NCBI GenBank assembly: GCA_016785225.1
Contig: JAFBJZ010000912.1
Coordinates: 682,001 to 746,000 of the forward strand
Length of the DNA: 64,000 bases
Origin: Psettodes erumei
Lineage: Eukaryota > Chordata > Actinopteri > Pleuronectiformes > Psettodidae
Direction: 5' to 3'
Position numbers and translations under genes: made by a program. Below, piece by piece: positions 43,301-56,400 of this stretch; position 1 is the stretch's first letter; every line of letters begins with the position of its first letter. The notes below the pieces were generated by a model that ran no database searches, had not been told where the DNA came from, and saw nothing but the letters and a program-made list of their open reading frames with translations.

Positions 43301-45316
43301 TCAACAGAGACCCCGACTCCACCTATCCTCTCTGGAGACTTAAGGTACAGGCCGGAGCGATATGTAGTTGCGTCCACATACACGCTCACAAACATGCCCA
43401 GCTGGAAGCATCAAAACCATCCTTCTGGGGGCGGGTCATATTTCTCGCGCAAAATCTTTGCCAGCAAATGCTAATGTTAATATTCCAGAAACTCTGGTTA
43501 CGCTATGTGAGCCTCTGACAGCCCTATTTCAGGCTGTAAACAAAGTGAGATGGTAATGAGAGCAAAATGCATCTGCCTTAGAGGATTTGGCACATGGAAA
43601 CCCAGCCTGGTGAATCCAGCTCGAGGGCGTCTGCTCTAACCCCCCTTCCACTGTCCCTCTATGTAGGCCATTCAGTGAGGAGGTCCGCTTCTTTCTCTCT
43701 CCTTTTTTTACCCTGATTAACTTAACTTTTTGGTTTCACACTGTTAATTTGCACACTGAGTTCTCGACTGTATTGAATTGCAAACACTGATCCATCTCGC
43801 CGGGGTATGGCTTGGGTTTTCACCATGTCTGCTCCGCCTGTGCCAGGGAATGATCTTGTTCGAAGATCCGAATGCAATCCTCATGAATCCCATCAATGCA
43901 TGCCACACTGACAATGACTGATGATGCCTTTAAATGAAGACATATAGTATCACTGAGCACATAGCATACATGCTCTCAAGTCGACTGTTTCTCAGTCCTC
44001 TCTGAAAAAGTCTATGACCTGTGGGCTTATGAGGCCTTTTTAAAGCACATTGTTGTCAGTTTAAAGAGGAGGGTTTCTGAGTTCCTGAAGATAGAAGTTG
44101 ACAGCAGCATTGTAAGGAAGACACAGAGATGGATTATTAGCTTGCACTTGACACCACTGCTGTAACTCATCATGATTTTCTTACTTGGTATGTGGAAAGT
44201 CAAACATCAAGGCATCCTGACCACTTTTTTCCGCACTCAACAGTGATTGCTCAGCTTCGATATGACCTTGCCATGTGTTTTCACGTAACAGCAGCTGCAT
44301 TGCTTCGCTGACTGTAATTAAAAATATCATTGTGTGTTCAGTTGGGAAGTTTCTGTAGTCAGCACAGATTAGTTTTGTGTACGTTTTTGACCTTTGAAAG
44401 GGGACCACAGTGTGTGTTATACGTTTTTGCATTTTCATATAGTCAATGTAATTGTGTGTGCATGTGAATTGATGAAAAAGGTGTGTACTCTGCATATGGT
44501 CCCTGTGTTCAAGTGATAGCGTGTGTGTCTCGGCATGCATTCTCCCCCATCTTCCCTGGCTGTTAGATTAGTGTTTGTGCGCTACCCCAGGGTTGCTCAG
44601 AGGGCAAGCCGAGTCCTGCTGCACATCAACAACAAGAGGCTGTAATGGGCCAAATGTAAATAGTGCGTTTCCAGAGGGGAAGTGTGATGGGATTTGAGAT
44701 GAACATCTGCTTCTTGTCTCCCACAGACTCCAGAGGACCACGAGGGTGAAACGGGGATCAAGTCCAAGGAGGCTCGAAAGTACATCTTCAACTGCTTGGA
44801 TGATATGGCACAGGTACGCTGTTTCCCTTCACCCAAGTCGGACAATACGTATAATTTTTGCTTTTGCTCTTTCCTTTGCCTCAGTCACATCCGCCTGTCT
44901 TATGTCTGAAGATTCCTCTGACAGGGCTACTCACGTCCCCGGCCAGTTTGAGCCATCATATCCCGTAAATTATCTATCAAATATTTGAAGTCCTTTAAAA
45001 TATTTATCCATTCGAGGCCTGATCTCCAGATGTGGTGTCGCTCTGCTGCTATATAGACTTTTACAGGGTGAAATGAAAGCAGCTGTTCCCTGAAACCCCT
45101 CCTCAGCTCTGCCTCTGCTCTTCATTTTGCTTAACCCCGAGCTAATAAGTTGCAGCCAGACATTTGAGCTGAACATGTGGTGAGGCCGGTTAACGTGTTT
45201 GACATGTACAGTTTGCTTTCTTATTTAAGCTGGAATGAGTGTTGTGGCTGTCTTTGCTCTGTACATCTGCAGTACGTGTAAGCATGAAGAGGGCAAGGGG
45301 ACCAAAAGCTGCTTGC

Positions 45317-45359
<43 letters not shown>

Positions 45360-47388
45360 TACAAATGCATACATGCTCACATTCCAGAAGGCCGCAACCA
45401 GTTTTTCAGAATGGCTCAGTGGGAACTGCACCATGTTGTGTCTGCATGACTCAGCGGGTTAGCCCCTCTCTCCTCGCAGCCCTGCATGTCACCTGTGGGA
45501 ATCTTGTTTGCTTAGGAGATCTTACATAACCCTGAGGGAGTGACTTGCAGTATATAGCAGACTCACAGTATATAAGGAACAGCCCTGTCACTGAACCCGG
45601 CTACATCTAATGTCAGTGTCCTCTGTGATTCAGAGTGAATCCATCTCTCCACGGTGGGAAAGTTCACATGTAGCCATGACATTTTGATAGGATGTGCCTG
45701 ACAGTGAGATGATAGCGAGTGTTGTTTTGTTCACCCTGGCTCAGCCAAATACTGGTTCTGCTGGCAGATATGGCAGCGGTGATGGAAAATTACAATGTTT
45801 TTCCCAGGTCCCTTCGGATCTCTGACAGTACTCTCTTGTCATCATGCTCCTCGATCTTGCCCCTGATAATGACCAGAAAAGAGACAAGAGATAAGCCGGT
45901 GAATTATTTCATTTGGAATATGGTCATGTTGGTGCACAACCAGCAGTGGTTTGCGGAAACCGTCCATGTGGATACGCAAGACATGTCGCTACTTAAGTGA
46001 TGGGGACAATTATGGTTGTCCAACGGCACCCAGGGGCGCTGTCAGGCCTGTCTGGAATAACATGCTGTCGGCTGGGACGAGATTCTATCACTGCCTGGGT
46101 TTGCTGAATTTACAGTTAGCACACACACACAAACGCACACACACGCGCGCACACAGAGCGCAGAGTTTAATGAAACCAACCTGCACTGGTATGATATCCC
46201 CTGGGTCATCTCTGTCTCAAACTCTGTGTCCCATCTTCCTCTCACTGTTGCAGCCAGACTCAGCTTACTACAAAAACACAGAGGAGATACAGCAGAGCTG
46301 CACAGGCTTAATGTGGGAGAAAACTGCCTCGTTTGCCCCATCTCACTATCCTGACCGTATAAACAAGTCAGCCTTGTGGACATCTGTCTCCGCGTGTATA
46401 ATGGATGACATAGCTGAAGGCCCTGCAAGACAGAGGGGCTGGGTGCCAGGAAGAGATAATGAACCTCCTTTCAGTCGTGGGAAATGTGGGGAGGCTTTAG
46501 TCACAAGTATATCTAATTTGAGTAAATCAGAGACCCAACTTACAGCAAATGCAGGACCCTGCTGGAGGCCTGGTGTAGATGGAAGGAAGGCCGGAACTGC
46601 TCGAAAATGGATTCACTTTGATCTGCAGTCCTTCAGTATCTCTGTTGATAGGAGTGAAGCCGTGGCAGGAGGAACAGCATGTTCTTCACCTTATCTTTCT
46701 TTTATTGCACGCACTTATACTAATACGCTCTTCCTTTCTTCTACATCTCCTCCTACTGAGAAATAAAGTTTTGGGGTAAATCTGCACATGCTGCGCAGAA
46801 GATGGGCCTGCATCCTGCATGCCCCGCTCCATGTCTCCTGAGGCCTAACCCAATCTGTCCCACCGCTCGACATCTGCCATCCCTGCCCTGACTCTGGAGT
46901 GGCGTGTGCGCGCTCCTCATGACACAGATGTGGCTCCATAAACAGCCGCTGACACGCATGGCTGATCTTGTTAGTTGAAGCCCCTGCGTTGTTGTTTTTT
47001 TAAAATACTGACATTACTGACCATTTGGAAAAGTCAAAAGTTGCCTGTCTCTCTTACTGAAAGAAAACTGAGCATTAGAATATTGTTTCAATCGAGTATA
47101 ATTCAAATACTTTAAATTAAAATAGAAAATAAATTCAATTGACGATAGCAAGCCTCCTTTTGCTCTTCGGGCTTCTTCTTATCCAGACTGATTATTGCGG
47201 TGGACCACAGCCACCTCCCGCCTGCTATGCATGTGCCACAAAACCGTGTACATTTCCCAAAGTCATCTCTTCCACTAGCAGAGGACAATGTGATTATTCC
47301 TCACCTCATTCTGCAGATTATTCCTTTATCACAGCCAGCGGAGATGGCAAGCAGAGAGGAATGGTTACAGAACCTGAATAACCTGCAT

Positions 47389-47424
<36 letters not shown>

Positions 47425-50400
47425 ATTGAATCAGATTTGCAGTGTTGACTGACAGCACATCTGATAGCCCCTGGAGCAGGCCTACAGATAAGCGCTGCGT
47501 CCTTATGAAAAACAGGCCTGCTACCTCTGCATGGCAGTCACAATAAACAAGGCTGCCTGTTTGTTGCCAGTGTCCCTGTCTCTGTCCTCGCGTTGCCTGA
47601 CAATCTCCTTGTTCTCTTAAGCCCAGACAGGCTATATCATGACCTTGTTTCGCTTCCTTCATTTCATTCGTTCCCTCACCTCACATGATAACCCTAAAAG
47701 TAAACCCAGACCCCAGAATTAGTTCTCCGCCTAAAAAAAACAATCCCTGCTTGTTATGTAGCCTTGCATTGAAATCTGGTGCTTTTCCCCCATATTTATC
47801 CACAGCCTGAGCTGTAGTGTTTAATACACACAAAGCAACATCGTGTCCAAAGGCAGCTTCCCAGAACGGCCTCAGAACAAATTTAGGTTAAGTTGTCTTG
47901 TGTCAGCTTTTTCAGAGGCGCTCAGAAAATGCTGTCCTTTGTGAAAGGGTCCTTTAACAACTGGCCAGTGGCAGCATTTATTGGGTTTATGATTTTTGTT
48001 TGTTTTCGCATCTTAGGAATAGATAAAAATCTCACTGAAGGCGCCAGGAGATATTTCAAGTGGTGCTATGAATACCAGTGCAAATGTTTATAATGTCACT
48101 AAGGTGCAAGGTTATCACTGGGCTCTGTGACACACAAACTGACACCCTAACTGATGAGGCCTTGTGAGTATTAATAGGTCTCTCTATGGGAATGAACCGT
48201 GGGAGAGATTTTTTCCGTCGTCTGCTGAAACATTCGCGACCTTGAATACTCAATCAGCCGTTTGAAATGCTAAGAAGTGTGTGTGTGTGTGTATGTGTGT
48301 GTATGTGTATGTTTGTGTTTGTTTCCTGCATCCAGGTGAACATGACGTCAGATCTGGAGGGTAGCGACATGCTCGCAGAGAAGGCCGACAGGAGGGAGTT
48401 CATCGACTTGTTAACCAAGATGCTGACCATCGACGCAGACAAGAGGATCACCCCCATCGAAACGCTCAACCACCCCTTTGTCACCATGTCCCATCTCCTC
48501 GACTTCCCACACAGCACACAGTACGAGCTCAGCGGGCCCTCTTGTCGTTGTTTACACATTTATCATTTTGAACAGCAGAGTAAAATTTGCACCCCCGTCT
48601 CAGAGCTCATTCCCTCACCGTCTTCCTTGTCCTCTCTCCGTGCAGTGTGAAGTCGTGCTTCCAAAACATGGAGATCTGCAAGCGTCGTGTCAACATGTAC
48701 GACACGGTCAACCAGAGCAAGACACCCTTTATCACCCATGTGGCCCCCAGCACCTCCACCAACCTCACCATGACCTTCAACAACCAGCTGAACACTGTGC
48801 ACAGCCAGGTAAAACTGAAAAAATAAACATCCTCATTCATCAGCATGCTATTAGTTAACCACTGACTGTCAAAGTCTTTGCTGTCAGAGGCAATATGCGA
48901 GTTATTTTAGCCATGGTTTGCTGCATTTCCACAGTGGGCGCAGATGAAATTATGATAGAGCCAAGTTTATACTGTGTATAAAAAGAAATGCAGCGGAAAG
49001 AAGTACAGAAAATAAGTAGCACAGTATAGTGTATGTGACCTTCCAAAAAATATTTTATGACAAAATATAGAATGTGTCAAAATGGATAATTAAATCTGAG
49101 TTCAACCTCTCAGGAAAAAATGTGAATGATGCATTTGCTAACGCGCTGTTGCCAGAAACACCCAAATGTCAGTGGGTGAACAGTGCAGCGGCCCGTGAGC
49201 AGCTATTTGTGCCTTTGTTCTAGAGTTTTTCCCGTCGGTCCTTCCTGTCTGTCTGCACGTTTCCAGGCTCGCTGGCCCGCCTCTCTGCCTTGGTGCATGT
49301 AGTGTATATCTGTCTGTGTGCATTTCTGCCTGTGCCCCAGGTCCTGTGGGATTGTCACAAAGTGCTGATTACACACATGACAAGCCCCACTTCCTGCTTG
49401 CCTTGCATTCTGGGGCTTTCAGGCCTTAAGAATCCCTTTACCAGGCTTCCTCTCTTTTCCCCTCCTCTCCCTCCTGTCCTCCTCTGTCTTCTCTTCTTTC
49501 CTCCCATTTCTTTGGGTTGAGCCTGTGGTGCTTTACCGCTCCGCTCGCGTACGGCCTATGAATCGAAACTGCTGACTTTTGGCTGCTGCCGGAATCACCG
49601 AGCATCGGGTTGCAAGGTTTTTCCGGATTGTGCTTAGTTACAACTCCTGCCCCCACCCCTCTCTTTAGTAAACAGACTTCTTTATCGCCAGCTATATCGA
49701 GCCAGCTCACACTGTAGCATGCGACAAAAACCCCATCTTGCGGTGATTTAAATGGATTAACATTCCCTCAGCCTGTCTTTCCTGCGCCTGGCTCTCAGGG
49801 CGTATAGACAGACTTAAGTCAGTGATTTATTCCGCTCGATTCATTTGCAAGGCTGCAACGCATCTTTGGCTTGTATTTTGCTGCTTCCGTGCTTGTTTAT
49901 GATGAATGCCACAGTGCCGTATTGATTATGTTTCCTCCCCTGGTGTTCATTGAACACGCTAAAGAGAGCAAATGAAAAATGAAAGCACTGTCTCTGTATT
50001 TTCCTCCACCTCTATGTACGCTTAATGAAAGGCCTAAAATTAGACAGGGGATCATGGAGCAAATACTACAGAGCAAACAGTGTTTCTTAAAAGCATTTGT
50101 TCGTCTCTAGGATGTTCCCGGGCAGTCTTAGTACTCCACATGGCTTATTAATGGTCAAGGCATGATGGAGTTACCTAAGCTTACATAATTATTGAATGAC
50201 TGTTGGCTGTGAAATATTACTCCTGTCAGGCGTATTGATTTTGGAGGCTGGATAGTGAAGCTGTGACATGAAATGTCAAATTTCACTGCAGCTCATTATA
50301 TTGACTCATTATCATTCTGTAACATTTACATGGTATTATAACATGATCTCATCATGTCTTTGAAACTCATTTTAGTCTCATAACAAGGGATATCCTGTCA

Positions 50401-53400
50401 TGTGGTTTATTGTTTCCAAATAGTGACCCAAAGTGAGACCTATAAAGCATCAGTAAAATTATGATCAGTAAATTATCACAACAGTAAGCTTAGTAAATAC
50501 TGTAAATTATATATAATGATCAAAATCTGTTAAATTTTCTCCTGTCAAGTTTTGCTGATGTGTACCATTTCTCCTCATATTCTTTCTCTCCCTCTGATGA
50601 ATCAAATCAGCACTACGCATATTTTAAGACACATTCAAATCAGTTGGCCGATTTCCTCATTTTTACATCAGCTTTCATCAGTGATGGATGCCTCGCTATC
50701 CATCTTCTCTTGATCTCTTGGTTGCTTTGGATGTCGTCTTTCAGCTTTCTGCCTCCCTTCCTCGGAGCACTTGCACTTCCCTGTCATTCCCATCATTGCC
50801 TCCACTCTCATGATTTTTATTTTGGTCCCATCATTCCTTTAGGCCACCAACCTGGCTCCCACCTCCACCAACAATGCCACCCTTTCCTTTGCAAGTCCTG
50901 ATGTCTCCATACTAAACTACCAATCTGCACTCTACCAGCCCTCCGCTGCCTCCATGGCAGCCGTGGCCCAGAGGAGCATGCCCCTGCAGCCGGGGGCTCC
51001 GCAGCTCTGCGCTGCCCGGCCCGACCCCTTCCAACAGGCACTCATCGTCTGCCCGCCCAGCTTCCAAGGTAAAGACATCTGTCCAATAGCATGAATGCTT
51101 TAAAAAATGTGTGATGATCCGTACAAAATATAAAATCTTAGCCATGAACGTCTGAGATACAATGGGCTGTGATATAAGGATAAAATACAAAATAACATCA
51201 AATAAGTTCAAATTTAAGGCCAACGTTTGTTTTAAGCATTTACTGCTGCCATAAATGCATAACTGCAGTCAGTTTTAGTTCTGTGTCTGTGCACAGATTG
51301 TCTGCTTCATTTTTGCTAGCTTTTTGTCTTTGTATTTTGCAGCCATAGCCTGGCACCCGACAGGCAGCGTCAATCCCACCATACAAACTGTGATTCAATA
51401 ATAACTTGATGAGGCAATTAATCATTTGAAAGGAGATTTAATATCTTTGTGTAATGCTTACTCGTGCCCCTTTTGTCCTTTCTGTGTTTTCACTGGGAGG
51501 ACAGAAGAGCTCCAAGGCACATTTTTATCTGTTTGTTTATTCTTTCTGTGGAATGGGTGATAAAAAAATCCATTATTAGTAACTGTTTTTATACTATTGC
51601 CATGACTACTGTTTTTGTTTTTCTCTGTAGCATTGCTTTAGCAAAAGGGTTTTGACAGCTGTTATCTGGTCTCACGCTCTTTAATTTTGCAGATAGCATG
51701 ATGTTCTTTATAAATGGCAGATGTGGAGGGTACTGCTGCACTTATGCACTTATTTGTTGACATCTTCTGTGCATGTGCTTTATTCGTGCACAGGGCTCCA
51801 GGCGTCCCCTTCCAAGCACACCAGTTACTCTGTGCGGATGGAGAATGCTGTTCCCATAGTGACGCAGGCCCCTGGTGCCCAGCCTCTGCAGATCCAACCT
51901 GGCCTGCTTACACAGGTAAGAAGGTTTTTGGAGTATCACAGAGAGAGAAAACTTTAAACTTAAAAAAAGAGTTTTATGGGTCTTGGAACAGCTCACATTC
52001 AAAAAACAGCTCTCTGCATCGTTTTTTTTTCTTCATAAGCCTTCACTAAGAATAGTATCTATCGATGGAGGCTGAAAATCACTCAGTGTTTGTGACCCCG
52101 CTCCAGCTGGCAGCTGTTTTTTCCTGTGCACTCTTGTGTGCATTGCTCCTTGCGTCTCTCTCTCTTCGTACTCTCTCCCCCTCGCTCTCTCTCTGCTGCC
52201 CCTCTCTCCTGGAGGCTGAGGCTGCCACGGTCTGATGCACACAAAGGCAGGGGCCTTTCACACAGAGAAGGCCTTCACTGGAGCCTGCACAGTGGAGCTG
52301 GAGATTTAGCTGCTAATATACAGTTGTTGGAAGTAACAGAGAGTGGCTGTGCATCACTCTACACACACACACATATTGTACACCACTACCATTGCCACAC
52401 TCACCTCTTTCCCTATGGAAATTTCCATGAAGGCTTTAAATATCCCCGAGAATCCAGGGAGTTTGAAGCGCTCCCTTATCTCCAGTTAATCATGCAGTAG
52501 GCAGGCAGGCAGCAAGCTCTGTGTGTATGTGTGTGCACGTCTGTATTTCTATGGCGGGTTAATCTGTCAGATACCAAATGGTGATTAGCTCCAGGGCTGG
52601 TTCCAAGTCAGGCGCTCCAAATTACAGGCCTCAGAGGATCCTGGAAGGTCAGGGGAATCTTGGATGAGGCTCTGCATGACCAGATAACTCACAACATCAC
52701 CAGATTCATGGATGTGAAGGATCTATCAAAGGCCAAAAAAACCTCGCTGCTATGCTCTGCAGGTGTTCACTGTAACCTCCGTCTGCACACATGTTAAACA
52801 AAGACAGGCAATAGTTAACACAAGCAGATGGTTTATATAGGCCACCGAGCAGCAAACCTAATAACTGGGTATGTGGTGTGTGTGTTTCTCCGTGTTTATT
52901 GCTTTACGGTGGGAGGTCTCACAGGCTTGGTTGAACCATTGTTTGCCTCTTGGTTGCATTCTCCCCACCTGTGCCTTCACCCACCCACTGCTCACTGTCA
53001 ACCCCCCTGCACCCTTTGCCCACCTTGAACCCATGCAAGTTTACCCCTAAGCTCCTTGGGTGTGCAGAGGGGGGGCAGAGTGAAGGAGGCTCCAAGCGCG
53101 GAGGCAGGGAAACCAGCAGGACCTTTATCTGGAGCAGGAATGCAGAAAATGTGGAAACAATTGGGGAGTAAGAGCTGGGGCTTTCAAAGCCCCGAGGTGA
53201 CAAAGGGTTTTCACCCGGGGAGTGTAGGTCGAGGTGGGAGGCGTAGGGCCGCTGATAGTGATGGTAGGCTCTGAGAAGAAAGAAAACGGCCTCTTAACTG
53301 GGTTACCATTTCAGGACAGACAGGCTGGTTACACAACGCAGACGTCTAGTGAGAGAGGCATGTAGAGTGCCAGGAATGGAGATAGAGTGAGCAGGAGGAG

Positions 53401-56400
53401 GAGGAGCAGGAGATGGATGGATGTATTAGTGTCCCTTAATGGCATGTTGATAAAAGGCCTTGGATGAGTCTTAGATGTAAAGACCCTCTCCAGCTCCAGA
53501 ATATTCCATTAGAGATGTCAGTCATCATTGCACAGACGATGCAGCTCTGCTGACCTGCAGTTGCCCCGTGCTCCACCTCAACAACCGGGTGTTTGGCTTG
53601 GGCTCTGCAGCCTACCTCAGTCAAGAACAATGCAACGTCCACAAGTCTGCATCCAGACTATAGAACAGAGCAGCCAATCAGTATTAGGTGTGTAATGGGA
53701 CCAGACAGAGCAAAGCAAATATGTGAAAATAAAGATACATTTTAGAAGAAACTGAATTCCTAAAGTTAGAATACTGTAAATTTATTGTGCAAAGGATCAC
53801 CTGCTTTGCATTTTGTAAGGCCTCTCTCTCTCTCTCTTTCTCTGTCACTCTCTCTTTCTGTGTGTGTGTGTCTTACTCTCCCTCTATTTAAACGTGAACA
53901 CTGCAGCACATACTAATGCTGTTGTAAATAGATGTGCAAATGGTATTAAAGGAACAATTCATTAGCCCTGACATTAACGTGCTGATCAATAGAACTGCAT
54001 TAAACTATTAGGGATACACAGGCACAGTAACACACAAACACGCTCGGGCATATCGTGGAGACATGGGCATATCTTGGAACATGCTGGGACATATCGTGCC
54101 TGATACTCCCGCTGCTCCTCATCAGAAATACAAAGTAGCGTCCTTCGCAGCGGCTTGAATATGCCTCGAAATTTAATTAGAACTTAGGTTGATTTGACTC
54201 AAGTCAAACACATAATCACACTAGCTCTCAGACACACACACACATACACAGTGGCTCAGTCGCTCGTTCACAAGCACACAAAGAAAGGAGCTGCTCTACA
54301 TCTTTATTAAGCCCTGGTCTTATCTCTTTTGTCGATGGATGTCTCCTTGAAGCTGGTGGAGTTCATTTTGCATGCCCAATAGCTACTTTAAACCAGCTGT
54401 TATGCACTTTTGAAAAGATACAGTAATATATCACAGCAGCCTCAAGCTAATCAGCCACGTTCAATGAGTTCCCTTTGTCCATGCATTTATAATGTCTGAA
54501 TTAAAAGGCACAAACAAATTAATCTTGAGCAACTTTCCCGTCCCATGATGAACTTTATGAAACAAATTAATAAAAGTCATGTTGTGCTGCGTGGCAACTG
54601 ACTTTTTTCCTGTCTGTCCTTTTTATTTCCTTTCAATCTCTACTCCCTGCCTTCTCCCCTTCCTTCTCGTACCTCAGCAGGCCTGGCCCAGCGGCACTCA
54701 GCAGATCCTGCTGCCTCCAGCCTGGCAGCAGCTCACCCACACCTCAGTCCAGCATGCCACTGTCATCCCCGACTCCATGAGCAGCACACAGCCTCTCGCC
54801 AACTGGAGGTGAACAACGCTCTCTCTCTGACTTTTCACTGCTCTCAGCCAGTTTTAAGCCTCACCGATTTGGGAGAGTACTCTGATGTCTGATTATTTTG
54901 GCCCGCAGTTTTAGAGCCCACACGTCTTCACACCAGAACTAGGTGGATTAATAATTCTAATGGGTTGACACGTGTCACTTCAAAATCAAAGCACTTTGTG
55001 AAATCAAGCTTATACGCATAATACCAGGGGCAAGTCTGCAGTTCAGGTCGAGTAAATGGATTTTAAAGGCCAACAGTGGTTTAATGGCCTTTATAGGTCA
55101 AAATGTGCTGTAGGAAGATGGTATGGCATAGGACTGATTGTACAAGGACTCTGTACCTCCCTGACAGCTTGTCCTTTATCGCCAATGAATCATCGTCCCA
55201 ATGTGAACACTGGTGCTTTTATAAGAGCAGATTTACCTCAGGGAGATTGGATATATGTACATATAGAGAGATCAAGTCGAGTATAGCCTGTCACTGCAAT
55301 GACTTAATAAACTGATGGATGGACAGGAGAAGGAAATCTGCGGGGGGCAGGTATATGATGTGTATATTTAGAGGGCTGCTGGGGCCATGTATGCTCAGAT
55401 TCATTCAGGGCTGTCCATCTGTGACAAGACACCACCCACCCCCATCTCTGCTTCCCTTCCTGGCCAGTGGCAGCTCTGTTGTCCTCTGAGAGACAATCGG
55501 GAAAGTGTCGCACTTCCTCTGCAGAGCTATCGCTCCACAGCTGCTGGTGTCAGCTCCTCTGCCCTCCCTCTCCTCCTTAGGTCTTCTTTAGAAAAGTTAG
55601 CTGCTGCCACCCACTGGCTACCAGGGGAAACACTTTTCTCATCCTCGTCCTCGTTCTCTGCCAATGTTGGATTTCATTATCCTGCTCTATCAGTGTATTT
55701 TTCAGTATTTCCTGCATAGATGCCCTGTGTTAACTTAAAATTGTGCTATATTACAGGAATTCACACCCTCATGGCAGCCATTATAATCCCATCATGCAGC
55801 AGCCAGCGTTGTTGGCTGGCCACGTCACGCTCCCATCTAACCAGACGCTCAATGTGGGAGTGGCACATGTTATGAGGCAGCACTCGACCAATAACAGCTC
55901 CTCTTCCAAAAAGAACAAACAGCACCAGATGTCTGCCAGGTACACCCAAGACTTACTATAAATCATCACCCTAGCACCTATAAGGTCATCACAATAAGAT
56001 GATGGTGTCTCATAGCTTTTGAGTACGAGGTCCTTTATCTTCAGTATCTGTGCTTTTTGCCCACCATGACACTCACCCTGTCACCATCTTTCTATCAGGA
56101 ACATGTCAGCCTACGAGGTGTCATCCTCCCAGGCAGTGCTGTCCCCACAGCGCTCCAAGAGGGTGAAGGAGAACACACCCCCACGGTGCGCTGTGCTGCA
56201 GAACGGCTCGGCCTCCAACTGTCCGCCCCCGCAGCCATGCGGGGGCAGCGGGTGGGGGACCAACGAAGCAGAGCAGGCTTCCAGCACCACCCGCGACCAT
56301 CAGCACCAGCACCACGTCCCCAGACAGACCATCATCATCCCCGACACGCCCAGCCCTGCAGTCAGCATCATCACCATCAGCAGCGACACAGACGAGGAAG

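Larger units (their letters stand above)
44814..48335 (+). other. hipk2: hipk2 intron 5
   Basis: 3522 bases, GTACGC to ATCCAG. It contains a (TC)n(AC)n tract at 45316, a CA tract at 46120, a candidate alternative last exon at 46254-46767, a GA tract at 47389, and a TG-rich tract lying directly against the exon 6 acceptor. Confidence 0.9.
51916..54677 (+). other. hipk2: hipk2 intron 9
   Basis: 2762 bases, GTAAGA to CCTCAG. It holds a CT-rich and TG tract at 53821-53872 and an imperfect triple repeat of about 20 bases at 54046-54104. No exon is supported. Confidence 0.9.
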
